The notes below the pieces were generated by a model. That model was given only the letters and a program-made list of their open reading frames with translations, was not told the origin of the DNA and searched no databases. From contig NZ_MZMV01000062.1 of NCBI RefSeq assembly GCF_002210435.1, forward strand, positions 1 to 39,177: DNA of 39,177 nt, written 5' to 3'. Source of the DNA: Micromonospora wenchangensis. Its GTDB lineage: Bacteria > Actinomycetota > Actinomycetes > Mycobacteriales > Micromonosporaceae. The position numbers were made by a program, and so were the translations under genes. Position 1 is the stretch's first letter. The number at the start of each line of letters is the position of its first letter. This document shows, piece after piece, positions 1-7,750 of the stretch.

Positions 1-102
1 CCCAGCCCGGTGTCCGTCAGCCGGCCGGTGCCGGTGTCACCCACGCTTCGTCCCAGCCCGGTGTCGGCCAGGCGGCCGGTGCCGGTGTCGCCGATGCCCC
101 GG
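1..102. repeat. 51-bp tandem repeat inside the left-edge gene
   Basis: Two units (1-51 and 52-102) begin with the same CCCAGCCCGGTGTC and share GGCCGGTGCCGGTGTC at the same offset. The period of 51 bp equals 17 codons, so copy-number change keeps the frame. On the coding (minus) strand each unit encodes a block containing GDTGTGRL followed by DTGLG. A decayed third unit follows to about 165, and the array may continue left of the window. Confidence 0.7.
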
Positions 103-500
103 GGGGAGCCGCCGAGCGCCCCTGCGCCCGTGTCCCCGAGCGGACCGGAGTCGCCGACGCCGGCCTCCCGGGCGGCCCGTCGACCCACCCGGTCGGTGGG
201 GAGTTCGCCGGAGACCTCCGGATCGTCCCGGCGCAGCCGGGTCGGCCGGTATCCGGCGGAGTCGCCCCCGCCGTCACCCAACGGGTCGGCCGCGTCGAAG
301 CGCCCCGGATCGAGGCGGTTCGCGTCCGCGTACCGGCCCTCCTCGGCAGCCCGCTGGTCGGGCGTGCGCAGTTCGTCGTAGCGGCGCACCCCGCTCGCCG
401 TCCGCCAGTCCGGGTCGTCGTACGCGCGGTCCCGGCCGGCCGGGTACCAGCGCGACTCCTGATCTTCGGGGTAGCTCCGTCGTGCGTCCACGTCCGGCAC
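1..500 (-). CDS. Hypothetical low-complexity protein, N-terminal part, runs off left edge
   Basis: I do not recognise this protein. The frame opens after a TGA near 570 and the first likely start is GTG at 500; a second GTG follows three codons later and neither has a clear Shine-Dalgarno, so the start is uncertain. The visible 166 residues begin with a charged, Tyr/Asp/Arg-rich stretch (PEDQESRWYPAGRDRAYDDPDW) without signal peptide or membrane segment. They then become Gly/Asp/Thr-rich and end in a 17-residue repeat containing GDTGTGRL and DTGLGR. The choice of this frame over the two other open minus frames rests on composition: Tyr, Asp and Glu occur at natural levels, while the other frames read as Arg/Pro/Ala shadows. 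It is divergent from yraN. The protein looks intrinsically disordered; the functional part may lie outside the window. Confidence 0.55.
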   Translation of the reverse strand, partial: MPDVDARRSYPEDQESRWYPAGRDRAYDDPDWRTASGVRRYDELRTPDQRAAEEGRYADANRLDPGRFDAADPLGDGGGDSAGYRPTRLRRDDPEVSGELPTDRVGRRAAREAGVGDSGPLGDTGAGALGGSPRGIGDTGTGRLADTGLGRSVGDTGTGRLTDTGL

Positions 501-643
501 CGTATGCGACCGACCCGTCCGACGCCATTCGCAGGTCGGACCGCTCGACAGGACCGATCGGGTCGATCATCCCCGGTGGCCGACCCGACCCCGAGCAGGG
601 CATATCCGGGTGTCCGTAGCACGTCGGGGCCTTGATCGTCCGG

Positions 644-671
644 TCGTCCACAGGCCGCCGGGTTGTCCACA
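644..671 (+). promoter_or_regulatory. Pair of DnaA-box-like sequences upstream of yraN
   Basis: TCGTCCACA (644-652) and TTGTCCACA (663-671) lie in direct orientation with starts 19 bp apart. TTGTCCACA equals the actinobacterial DnaA-box consensus; the other copy has one mismatch. They sit in the divergent spacer 501-724 between the left-edge gene and yraN. Binding is inference. A comparable inverted pair with the same spacing is at 8573-8600. Confidence 0.4.
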
Positions 672-724
672 GCCGGGGCCACGGGGGTCGCGTTCCGCCC
701 GCCCCCACCCGGACCCTGACGGGC

Positions 725-1084
725 ATGACCAACCGGAACCAGGCGATCGGCGCGTACGGCGAGCGGTGCGCCGTACGCCATCTGATCGGGGCCGGGCTCC
801 GCCCGGTGGCCCGCAACTGGCGCTGTCGGGCGGGCGAGATCGACGTCATCGCCTGGGACGGCCCGGTCCTCGCCTTCTGCGAGGTGAAGACCCGCCGGGG
901 TGACGCCTACGGCAGTCCCGCCGAGGCGGTCGTCCCGGCCAAGGCCCGACGGTTGCGCGGGCTCGCCGTGCGCTGGTTGGCCGAGACCGGGACCACCGCC
1001 GACGAGATCCGGTTCGACGTCCTGGCGGTCCGGCTGCCGCCGGCCGGTCCGGCCCGGGTCGAGCATCTCAAGGGGGCCTTCTGA
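725..1084 (+). CDS. yraN: YraN family endonuclease-like protein (UPF0102)
   Basis: A 119-residue member of the YraN/UPF0102 family, which has a PD-(D/E)XK nuclease-like fold. It shows the family landmarks: an N-terminal GAYGE segment, the RCRAGEIDVIAWDG core carrying the predicted metal-binding E and D, and the FCEVKTRRG strand with the E-x-K pair. The ATG at 725 is chosen because the family begins just before the GxxGE motif; the frame is open to 632 upstream. No strong Shine-Dalgarno is seen, and a GACCCT sequence seven bases before the ATG could be a -10 box of a near-leaderless message. The gene heads a yraN-comM-dprA run that is conserved across actinobacteria and points to DNA processing. 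The exact biochemical role of the family is not established. Confidence 0.92.
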   Translation: MTNRNQAIGAYGERCAVRHLIGAGLRPVARNWRCRAGEIDVIAWDGPVLAFCEVKTRRGDAYGSPAEAVVPAKARRLRGLAVRWLAETGTTADEIRFDVLAVRLPPAGPARVEHLKGAF

Positions 1085-1152
1085 TGGCCGGCGGGCGGCA
1101 GGACGAGGACCGCCGGGCCGGCTGGCGGGTCCGGGCGGGGGTGGCGCGGTGA
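1084..1152 (+). CDS. Putative 22-codon coupling ORF between yraN and comM
   Basis: An ATG at 1084 overlaps the yraN stop as TGATG, and its own TGA at 1150-1152 overlaps the comM start as GTGA. The peptide starts MAGGRQDEDRRAGW and is otherwise Arg/Gly-rich. It exactly fills the 64-base gap between yraN and comM and links both genes through stop-start overlaps. comM lacks a convincing ribosome binding site, so re-initiation from this ORF is an attractive explanation. Whether a stable peptide is made is unknown; the arrangement could also be chance in GC-rich DNA. Confidence 0.35.
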   Translation: MAGGRQDEDRRAGWRVRAGVAR

Positions 1153-2669
1153 GCTACGCCAAGGTGCTCGGGGTGGGCCTGGTCGGCGTCACCGGCCACC
1201 TGGTCGAGGTCGAGGCGGACCTCTCCCCCGGGCTGCCGGCGGTGGTCATCTCCGGGCTGCCGGACACCGCCCTGCACGAGGCGCGGGACCGGGTCCGCGC
1301 TGCCGTGGTCAACTCGGGGCAGCGCTGGCCCAACCGCCGGATCACCCTCAACCTGCTGCCCGCCACGCTGCCCAAGTACGGCTCGGCGTTCGACCTGGCC
1401 ATCGCGGTCGCCCTGCTCGGTGCCGCCGGTGAACTGCCGCTGCTGCCGGTGGAGGGGGTGGTGGTGCTCGGCGAGTTGGGGCTCGACGGGACGGTCCGGC
1501 CGGTGCGTGGCGTACTGCCGATGGTCACCGCCGCCGTGCGCGCCGGGCTGGACCGGGTGGTCGTACCGGTGGGGAACGCAGCCGAGGCGGCGGTGATCCC
1601 CGGGGTACGGGTCCGTGCCGTCGACACCCTGCACCGGCTGGTGGCCTTCATCCGGGACGGGACGCCCCTGCTCGAACCACCGCCACCCGTCCCCGCCGAG
1701 GCGGCGGCCGGGCCGGATCTCGCCGACGTCGCCGGGCAGGGCCTGGGCCGACGCGCGGTGGAGGTGGCGGCGGCCGGCGGACACCACCTCTCCCTGCTGG
1801 GGCCACCCGGTGCCGGCAAGACGATGCTCGCCGAACGGTTGCCGTCGATCCTGCCGGCGCTCGACGACGCCGCCGCGCTGGAGGTGACCGCGCTGCACTC
1901 GATCGCCGGCACCCTGCCGCCGGACGGGCGGCTGCTGCGCCGTCCACCGTTCCAGGCACCACACCACTCGGCCACCGTGGCGTCCCTCGTCGGCGGCGGC
2001 TCGGGACTGGCCCGGCCGGGGGCGGTGTCGCTGGCGCACCGGGGGGTGCTCTTCCTCGACGAGGCCGCCGAGTTCAGCAAGGCCGCTCTGGAGGCGTTGC
2101 GCCAACCGCTGGAGAGCGGGCAGGTGCACCTGACCCGGGCCCGGGGCGGCACCCGCTACCCGGCCCGGGTCCAGTTGGTGCTGGCCGCCAATCCCTGCCC
2201 GTGCGCCCGGCCCGGGGGCGACACGCTCTGCGAGTGCAGCCCGCTGGCCCGCCGGCGGTACCTCGGCCGGCTCTCCGGTCCCCTGCTCGACCGGATCGAC
2301 GTCCAGGTCAGGGTGCTGCCGGTGCGGGCGGCGGAGCTGATGGGCACCGACCCGGACGGGGAGCCGTCGGCGGTGGTCGCCGCCCGGGTGGCGGCGGCGC
2401 GCGGGGCTGCCGCCGAACGGTGGGCCGCGGTCGGGCACCGGCTCAACGCGGAGGTGCCCGGCCCGCTGCTGCGCCGCTCGCCGTGGCGGCTCGCCACCCG
2501 GGCCACCGCCGAGTTACGCGGTCGGCTCGACCGGGGTTCGCTCTCCGCCCGGGGCTTCGACCGGATCATCCGGCTCGCCTGGACGATCGCCGACCTCGAC
2601 GGCCGGGACCGGCCCGACCAGGAGGACGTCCGGGAGGCCACCGGCCTCAGAACGGGGGAGGAAGCGTGA
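1149..2669 (+). CDS. comM: ComM/YifB family AAA+ ATPase (Mg-chelatase-like)
   Basis: A 506-residue protein of normal length for the YifB/ComM family. It has an N-terminal Lon-protease-like domain (about 1-165), a central Mg-chelatase AAA+ module with Walker A GPPGAGKT at 218-225 and Walker B VLFLDE at 300-305, and the ANPCPC zinc-type Cys segment followed by a C-terminal Mg-chelatase domain. In Vibrio, ComM is a helicase that drives branch migration during integration of incoming DNA. The GTG at 1149 is the only start placing the family N-terminus (SYAKVLGVGLVG) correctly. It overlaps the stop of a 22-codon ORF, and its own stop overlaps dprA (GTGA). Codon 456 is a TTA leucine codon, the only in-frame TTA I found in the window, which could make expression depend on the rare bldA-type tRNA. 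Confidence 0.95.
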   Translation: MSYAKVLGVGLVGVTGHLVEVEADLSPGLPAVVISGLPDTALHEARDRVRAAVVNSGQRWPNRRITLNLLPATLPKYGSAFDLAIAVALLGAAGELPLLPVEGVVVLGELGLDGTVRPVRGVLPMVTAAVRAGLDRVVVPVGNAAEAAVIPGVRVRAVDTLHRLVAFIRDGTPLLEPPPPVPAEAAAGPDLADVAGQGLGRRAVEVAAAGGHHLSLLGPPGAGKTMLAERLPSILPALDDAAALEVTALHSIAGTLPPDGRLLRRPPFQAPHHSATVASLVGGGSGLARPGAVSLAHRGVLFLDEAAEFSKAALEALRQPLESGQVHLTRARGGTRYPARVQLVLAANPCPCARPGGDTLCECSPLARRRYLGRLSGPLLDRIDVQVRVLPVRAAELMGTDPDGEPSAVVAARVAAARGAAAERWAAVGHRLNAEVPGPLLRRSPWRLATRATAELRGRLDRGSLSARGFDRIIRLAWTIADLDGRDRPDQEDVREATGLRTGEEA

Positions 2670-3838
2670 CCAGCACGGAGGACCTGCACGCCCGGGTGGC
2701 GCTCACCTGGCTGGCCGAGCCGGGCACCCGGTCGGTGTACCGCCTGGTGGGCCGGCTGGGTGCGGCGGCCACCCTGGAACTGCTGCTCGACGGCGGTGCC
2801 CCCGACGACACGTTGCGGGCGACGGTGGCGGCCCGGCTGGACGCCGGTGACCCCAGGGCGGTGGCCGCCGGGGCGGTGGCGCTCGCCGACCGGCTCGGCG
2901 CGCGGATCGTCTGCCCCGCCGACGACGAGTGGCCGGCCCCGCTGGGTGACCTGGAACGGCTCGAACTGCCCGGGGCGAGCCGGAGGGTCGACCGGGAGAC
3001 CGCCCCACCGCTGTGCCTGTGGGTACGCGGCGGGTGGCCGCTGGCCGAGGTGTTGGACCGCTCGGTCGCGGTGGTCGGCGCACGGGCCGCCACCGGGTAC
3101 GGCGTACACGTCGCCACCGAACTCGGGTACGGCCTGGCCGACCGGGAGTGGACGGTGGTCTCCGGTGGCGCGTTCGGCATCGACGCCGCCGCCCACCGGG
3201 GCGCGTTGAACGCCGGTGGGGTGACGGTGGCGGTGCTGGCCTGCGGGGTGGACCGTCCCTACCCGATGGGCAACTCCGCGCTCTTCGACCGGATCGCCGA
3301 GACCGGCCTGCTGGTCAGCGAATGGCTGCCGGGAGCGGAGCCGCTGCGTCCCCGTTTCCTGATCCGCAACCGGGTGATCGCCGCCGGCACCCGGGGCAGC
3401 GTGCTGGTCGAGGCGGCGGCCCGCAGCGGCGCGGCCCAGACCATGCACCGCGCGATCGCCCTCCGCCGCCCCTCGATGGTGGTGCCCGGCCCGGTCACCT
3501 CGGCACTCTCCGTCGGCGCACACGAGTTGCTGCGGGAGTACGACCGCACCCGACTTGTCACCGGGCTCGCGCACGTGCTGGAGGAGGTGGGCCGGATCGG
3601 GGCCGACCTGGCGCCGCCCGCCCGGGGCGCGGCCCGTCCGACCGACGTCCTCGACGACGAGGCGACCATGCTGCGCGAGTCGATGCCCCGGCGCGGCACG
3701 ATCGGCGCGGACGCGCTCGCCGCCCGGGCCGGTGTGCCGGTCCGGACGGCGTTGCGCAAACTCGCCCTGCTGGAGGAACTGGGTCTGGTGGCCCGCCGCG
3801 ACGACGGCTACGCCCTCGCCCGGTCCCCGTCGCGCTGA
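2666..3838 (+). CDS. dprA: DNA-processing protein DprA
   Basis: A 390-residue DprA/Smf protein. DprA binds single-stranded DNA and loads RecA during transformation. The Rossmann-type core carries the family motifs VVGARAATGYG, SGGAFGIDAAAHRGAL (a variant of the SGxAxGIDxxAH signature), the PYPMGN segment, SEWLPG and RNRVIAAG. A winged-helix domain follows near the C-terminus (RRGTIGADALAARAGVPV). The GTG start overlaps the comM stop by four bases and is preceded by a strong GGGGGAGGAAG site, so it is both coupled and independently initiated. In streptomycetes this gene is often followed by whiG; here a lipoprotein gene follows instead. Confidence 0.95.
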   Translation: MTSTEDLHARVALTWLAEPGTRSVYRLVGRLGAAATLELLLDGGAPDDTLRATVAARLDAGDPRAVAAGAVALADRLGARIVCPADDEWPAPLGDLERLELPGASRRVDRETAPPLCLWVRGGWPLAEVLDRSVAVVGARAATGYGVHVATELGYGLADREWTVVSGGAFGIDAAAHRGALNAGGVTVAVLACGVDRPYPMGNSALFDRIAETGLLVSEWLPGAEPLRPRFLIRNRVIAAGTRGSVLVEAAARSGAAQTMHRAIALRRPSMVVPGPVTSALSVGAHELLREYDRTRLVTGLAHVLEEVGRIGADLAPPARGAARPTDVLDDEATMLRESMPRRGTIGADALAARAGVPVRTALRKLALLEELGLVARRDDGYALARSPSR

Positions 3839-3889
3839 GGTGGAGGAGGCCACCCGAAGGGGCGACCCCCGGTGGAGGGTTCGGATGCA

Positions 3890-5233
3890 ATGATCGCTGC
3901 CGTGTCGATTCCTCGTCGTTCCGTCCTCGGTCTCGGGTTCGCCGCCGCCCTCGGGCTGACCGGCTGCGCAAAGAATCCACCCGCCGGGCCGACCGGTTCC
4001 TGGGCCACCCCCGCCCCCGGTGACGGCCCGCCGGGCGGCCAGGGCGCGGCGGCGGCCGGCCGACCGGGGGCCGCCGCCCGGGGTGCCGCCCCGACCGCGA
4101 CCAGAAAGCCGCGCACGCTCACCGTGGCGCTCCAGCGCTACCTCCAGCCCACCACCGAGAACCCGAAGCACCCGACGTACGCCGGGGCGGTGGTGCTGGC
4201 GACGACCGACGGTGAACCGACCGACCACCTGGCGGTCGGTGAGGCACTGCGCTACGACGCCGGGCCCGTGCTGCTGCCCGCGGCGAAGCGGGTCGCCATG
4301 CGTCCCGACTCGATCTTCGACCTGGCCTCGCTCACCAAGGTCTACACCGCCATCCTCACCCTGCAGCAGGTCGACAGCGGGCGGATCGACCTGGACGCCC
4401 CGGTGGTGCGGTACCTGCCCGAGTTCACCGGCACCGGCAAGTCCGCCGTCACCGTGGCGATGCTGCTGGCCCACACCAGCGGCCTGCCGGTCGGGGCGAA
4501 GGTGACCGGCTACTCGACGATGGCGCAGCGGTGGCAGGCGGTGCTGGCCACGCCGCTGGTCAGCGGTGCCACCCCGGGCACGGTGTTCCGCTACTCCAGC
4601 GTCGGTCTGATGGTGGCCGGGAAGATCGTCGAGAAGGTCACCGGGCTCACCCTCGACCGGGCCCTGAAGACCAACCTGACCACGCCGTTGGGGCTGCGTT
4701 ACACCGGGTTCAACCCCAACACCTGGCTCAGTTCGACCGACCGGGCCAACCGCCTGGTCGCCACCGACGCCCGGTCCTCTCGGGGGCTGCTGCGGGGCGT
4801 GGTGCACGACGACGTCGCCAACCACCTCGGCGGCATCGCCGGTCACGCCGGCATCTTCGCTCCCGCCGAGGAGGTGGCGGTCATCGGGCAACTGCTGCTC
4901 GACGGCGGCAGCTACGGCGGGAAGCGGATCCTCGCCGAGAGCACGGTGACCCGGATGCTGCGCAACGCCAACACCGGGTTGCCCGCCGTCGACCCGGACC
5001 GGCCGGGCCGCACCTCCGACCACGGCCTCGGTGTGGTGCTCAACCAGCCCTGGTTCATGGGCAGGCTCGCCCGGCCCACCACCTTCGGGCACACCGGGTT
5101 CACCGGCACGTCGTTCCTGGTGCAACCCGACCGTCGCCGGGTGCTGGTGCTGCTGACCAACCGCGCCCATCCGAACTGGAGCTGGGCCGACCCGGACCCG
5201 GCCCGGGTCGCCGTGGCCAACACGTTCGCCTGA
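3890..5233 (+). CDS. Serine beta-lactamase family lipoprotein (class C/penicillin-binding type)
   Basis: A 447-residue exported protein of the beta-lactamase (Pfam Beta-lactamase, class C/DD-peptidase/esterase) family. The N-terminus has twin arginines (PRRSVLG), a hydrophobic segment and a lipobox LGLTGC with lipidated Cys26, so a Tat-exported lipoprotein is likely. A Gly/Ala/Pro linker (about 28-75) leads to the catalytic domain. Nucleophile motif S147-LT-K150, a YSS triad at 235 (in place of Y-x-N) and HTG at 401-403 are in the expected order. ATG 3890 is chosen because GGAGGG ends ten bases upstream; a GTG at 3872 is possible. Substrate is not predictable: family members include DD-carboxypeptidases, esterases and amidases. 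It lies 51 bases after dprA. Confidence 0.88.
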   Translation: MIAAVSIPRRSVLGLGFAAALGLTGCAKNPPAGPTGSWATPAPGDGPPGGQGAAAAGRPGAAARGAAPTATRKPRTLTVALQRYLQPTTENPKHPTYAGAVVLATTDGEPTDHLAVGEALRYDAGPVLLPAAKRVAMRPDSIFDLASLTKVYTAILTLQQVDSGRIDLDAPVVRYLPEFTGTGKSAVTVAMLLAHTSGLPVGAKVTGYSTMAQRWQAVLATPLVSGATPGTVFRYSSVGLMVAGKIVEKVTGLTLDRALKTNLTTPLGLRYTGFNPNTWLSSTDRANRLVATDARSSRGLLRGVVHDDVANHLGGIAGHAGIFAPAEEVAVIGQLLLDGGSYGGKRILAESTVTRMLRNANTGLPAVDPDRPGRTSDHGLGVVLNQPWFMGRLARPTTFGHTGFTGTSFLVQPDRRRVLVLLTNRAHPNWSWADPDPARVAVANTFA

Positions 5234-5310
5234 CCCGCTCCCGCCGCCGGCTGGACCACAACCGGCCCGGCGGGTCGCCCGGTCGGCGGTGTCCCCACGG
5301 CCGGCGTCCG

Positions 5311-5316
5311 TAAGCT
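5311..5316 (+). promoter_or_regulatory. -10 box TAAGCT for a leaderless xerC transcript
   Basis: TAAGCT is followed by exactly six bases and then GTG 5323. That is the spacing at which transcription would begin on the first base of the start codon. No good -35 hexamer is visible. The same layout recurs before the class V aminotransferase, the MarR gene and, with CAGGAT, ftsY. Confidence 0.5.
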
Positions 5317-5322
5317 GGGCCG

Positions 5323-5412
5323 GTGAACCCGGACGAGTGGTCGGTCGCAGGTCGACGACCGTCGACCCCCGGCAGTCGCCGCCGGGCGACCTCGGCGGTG
5401 GCAGGGCGATGA
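5323..5412 (+). CDS. Putative 29-residue leader ORF coupled to xerC
   Basis: GTG 5323 sits six bases after the -10-like TAAGCT, and the frame closes with a TGA (5410-5412) that overlaps the xerC ATG (ATGA). The peptide begins VNPDEWSVAGRRPSTPG and is basic, with no recognised motif. Its geometry suggests a leaderless leader ORF that delivers ribosomes to xerC, which has only a weak purine tract of its own. The alternative is that the GTG is the start of a slightly different transcript leader without translation. Confidence 0.4.
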   Translation: MNPDEWSVAGRRPSTPGSRRRATSAVAGR

Positions 5413-6464
5413 GTAGTCGCGGGCCGGGTACCCGGGCCACCCGTCAGGCGCTGCCGCCGGCCATGCGGGACGCGGTCGACGGATTCGCCGTGCACCTGGC
5501 GCAGGTACGCAACCGCTCCGCGCACACCGTCCGGGCGTACGTCGCCGACCTGGTCTCGCTGCTCGACCATGCGGTCCGGATGGGTTGCACCGCCCCCGCC
5601 GAGCTGGATCTGGGCGTGTTGCGCAGTTGGCTGGCGAAGCAGCGGACCACCGGCGCGGCATCCAGCTCGTCGGCTCGACGGGCCGCCGCAGCGCGTACCT
5701 TCAGCGGCTGGGCCCACCGGTCCGGCCTCCTGGCGACGGACGTGGCCGCCCCGCTGGCCACCCCGAAGACGCGTCGGGAGCTACCTGTGGTGCTCCGCGC
5801 CGACCAGGTCGCCACCCTCGTGGAGGCCCCGGGCCGGGACCGGCCCACCACGCCCGGTGACGACGGGCCTCCCGCCGGGCCACGCGACGCTCCCTCCACC
5901 GGGGCACCGTCCGCCCCGACCACCGGCGGGGCTTCCCCGCGGGTGGGCCCGGCGGACGAGGCGGTCCTGTCGCGTGACCGGGCGCTGCTCGAACTGCTCT
6001 ACGCCACCGGCGCGCGGATCAGCGAGGTGTGCGGTCTGGACACCACGGACGTCGACCGGGAACGTCGGGTGGTCCGGGTCCTCGGCAAGGGCAACCGGGA
6101 ACGGACGGTCCCGTACGGGCTGCCGGCGCAGCGGGCGGTCGACAGGTGGTTGGCGGTCGGCCGACCCGAACTGGCGGGCACGGACTCCGGACGGGCCCTG
6201 TTCCTGGGTGCCCGGGGCGGGCGGCTCCACCCGACGACGGCCCGGCGGATCGTCGCCGGGTACGCGCGGGCCGCCGGGCTACCGCCGACCAGCCCGCACG
6301 GGCTGCGGCACTCGGCGGCAACCCACCTGTTGGACGGCGGGGCCGACCTACGGACGGTGCAGGAACTGCTCGGGCACTCGTCCCTGGCGAGCACCCAGAT
6401 CTACACCCACGTGTCGGTGGAACGGCTCCGCGCCGCCTACCGGCAGGCCCACCCCCGGGCCTGA
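5409..6464 (+). CDS. xerC: Tyrosine recombinase XerC
   Basis: A 351-residue tyrosine recombinase acting with XerD at dif sites to resolve chromosome dimers. The N-terminal core-binding domain (about 15-130) is followed by the catalytic domain with the full active-site set: R203 in ATGARISE, K227 in LGKGNRER, H297 and R300 in HGLRH, H323 in LGHSSL, and nucleophile Y332 in TQIYTHV. The protein is about 50 residues longer than typical XerC because of a Pro/Gly/Thr-rich insertion (roughly 142-190) between the two domains; the insertion falls in the flexible linker and should not disturb catalysis. Start ATG 5409 is chosen from the overlap with the upstream 29-codon ORF and the domain start. An alternative identity as a generic integrase is unlikely given the chromosomal context. 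Confidence 0.9.
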   Translation: MSSRGPGTRATRQALPPAMRDAVDGFAVHLAQVRNRSAHTVRAYVADLVSLLDHAVRMGCTAPAELDLGVLRSWLAKQRTTGAASSSSARRAAAARTFSGWAHRSGLLATDVAAPLATPKTRRELPVVLRADQVATLVEAPGRDRPTTPGDDGPPAGPRDAPSTGAPSAPTTGGASPRVGPADEAVLSRDRALLELLYATGARISEVCGLDTTDVDRERRVVRVLGKGNRERTVPYGLPAQRAVDRWLAVGRPELAGTDSGRALFLGARGGRLHPTTARRIVAGYARAAGLPPTSPHGLRHSAATHLLDGGADLRTVQELLGHSSLASTQIYTHVSVERLRAAYRQAHPRA

Positions 6465-6553
6465 CCGCAGCCGGGGCCGAAGCCAGCCCGGGAGCCGGGT
6501 CGCCCCCCAAGTGACCGGTGACGATCGGTCCGGCCGCTCTGCGACATGCGGGC

Positions 6554-6559
6554 TACGAT
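6554..6559 (+). promoter_or_regulatory. -10 box TACGAT, leaderless start of the aminotransferase
   Basis: TACGAT is followed by six bases and then ATG 6566; no Shine-Dalgarno lies in between. This is the textbook actinobacterial leaderless arrangement. The 101-base xerC-aminotransferase gap contains nothing else that I can name. Confidence 0.55.
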
Positions 6560-6565
6560 CGCCCG

Positions 6566-7750
6566 ATGAGCGTCCCGACGCCGCCCGAGCCGATTCCCGG
6601 GGCCCGACTGCTCTTCACCCTCGATCCCTCGGTCAGTTACCTCAACCACGGGGCGTTCGGTGCGGTACCGCTCAGCGTGCAGCGCACCCAGCAGCGGCTG
6701 CGTGACGAGATGGAAGCCAACCCGCAGCGTTTCTTCGGCATGGCGCTGATCGACCGGCTCGCCCACACCCGACGGCACCTGGCCGCCTTCCTCGGTGCCG
6801 ATCCGGAGGGCACCGCCCTGGTCGGCAACACCACGACGGGGGTGGCCGTGGTCCTCCAGTCACTCGGCCTGCGCCCCGACGACGAGGTGCTCGGCACCGA
6901 CCACGGGTACGGCGCGGTGAACTACTCCGTCGCCCGGGAGTGCCGCCGGACAGGCGCGACCACCCGTAGCCTGCACCTGCCCCGGTCGGCCACCGACGCG
7001 CAGATCGTGGAGATCGTCCGGGCCGGCCTGCGCCCGGGGCGTACCCGGTTGCTGCTGGTCGACCAGCTCACCTCGGCCACCGCCCGGGTGCTGCCGGTCG
7101 CCGCGCTGGTGGCGGTGGCCCGGGAACACGGCATTGCGGTGCTGGTGGACGCGGCACACGTGCCCGGGATGCTGCCGGTGCAGGTCGACGCGATCGGGGC
7201 CGACTTCTGGGTGGGCAACCTGCACAAGTGGGGGTTCGCCCCGCGCGGCACCGCCGTGCTGGTCGTCGCCCCGTCGTGGCGGACGCGGATCGAGCCGTTG
7301 GTGGTGTCCTGGCAGCAGGCCGAGGGTTTTCCGGGCAACGTCGAGTGGCAGGCCACCCTCGACTACACGAGTTGGTTGAGCGCCCCGGCCGGTCTCTACG
7401 CGCTGCGCAGCCTCGGCGTCGAGCGGGTCCGGGCGCACAATGCCGCACTGGCGGCGTACGGGCAGCGGGTGGTCGGAGACGCGCTCGGGGTGCCCCCGGC
7501 CGATCTGCCCGACCCGGGCGGGCCTGGGGTGGCGATGCGGATCGTGCCGTTGCCTGCGGGCGTCGCCGGCAGCCTGGAGGAGGCCGCTGCCCTGCGGGGC
7601 CGGATCGCCGAACGCCTCGCCACCGAGGTGGCGGTGATGGCCTGGCACGGGCGGGGTTGGCTGCGGCTGTGCGGCCAGGTCTACAACACCCCCGACGAGT
7701 ACGAGCGGCTGGCGGCCCGGCTGCCGGCGTTGCTGGCCGGGCGGGGCTGA
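6566..7750 (+). CDS. PLP-dependent aminotransferase class V (isopenicillin-N-epimerase-like)
   Basis: A 394-residue fold-type I PLP enzyme of the aminotransferase class V family, closest in style to CefD-like isopenicillin N epimerases and cysteine-desulfurase-like proteins. Landmarks are the N-terminal LNHGAFGAVP, NTTTGVAVVL in the cofactor phosphate region, LVDAAHVPGM with the cofactor-stacking Asp, and the PLP lysine K221 in NLHKWGFAPRG. There is no adjacent beta-lactam pathway, so epimerase activity should not be assumed; many actinobacteria carry such proteins with unknown substrates. ATG 6566 is supported by the -10 box placed six bases upstream. The gene is convergent with the M23 peptidase frame, which reads through its entire 3' three quarters in the exactly codon-aligned antisense frame. 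Confidence 0.88.
   Translation: MSVPTPPEPIPGARLLFTLDPSVSYLNHGAFGAVPLSVQRTQQRLRDEMEANPQRFFGMALIDRLAHTRRHLAAFLGADPEGTALVGNTTTGVAVVLQSLGLRPDDEVLGTDHGYGAVNYSVARECRRTGATTRSLHLPRSATDAQIVEIVRAGLRPGRTRLLLVDQLTSATARVLPVAALVAVAREHGIAVLVDAAHVPGMLPVQVDAIGADFWVGNLHKWGFAPRGTAVLVVAPSWRTRIEPLVVSWQQAEGFPGNVEWQATLDYTSWLSAPAGLYALRSLGVERVRAHNAALAAYGQRVVGDALGVPPADLPDPGGPGVAMRIVPLPAGVAGSLEEAAALRGRIAERLATEVAVMAWHGRGWLRLCGQVYNTPDEYERLAARLPALLAGRG

Noticed and set aside
5234..5310. GC-rich inverted repeat after the beta-lactamase gene as terminator
   Set aside because: Short imperfect stems without a T-run; not distinguishable from background.
2156..5440. 1094-codon minus-strand frame opposite dprA and the beta-lactamase gene
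   Set aside because: Shadow frame covering two well-supported plus-strand genes; Gly/Arg/His-rich without motifs.
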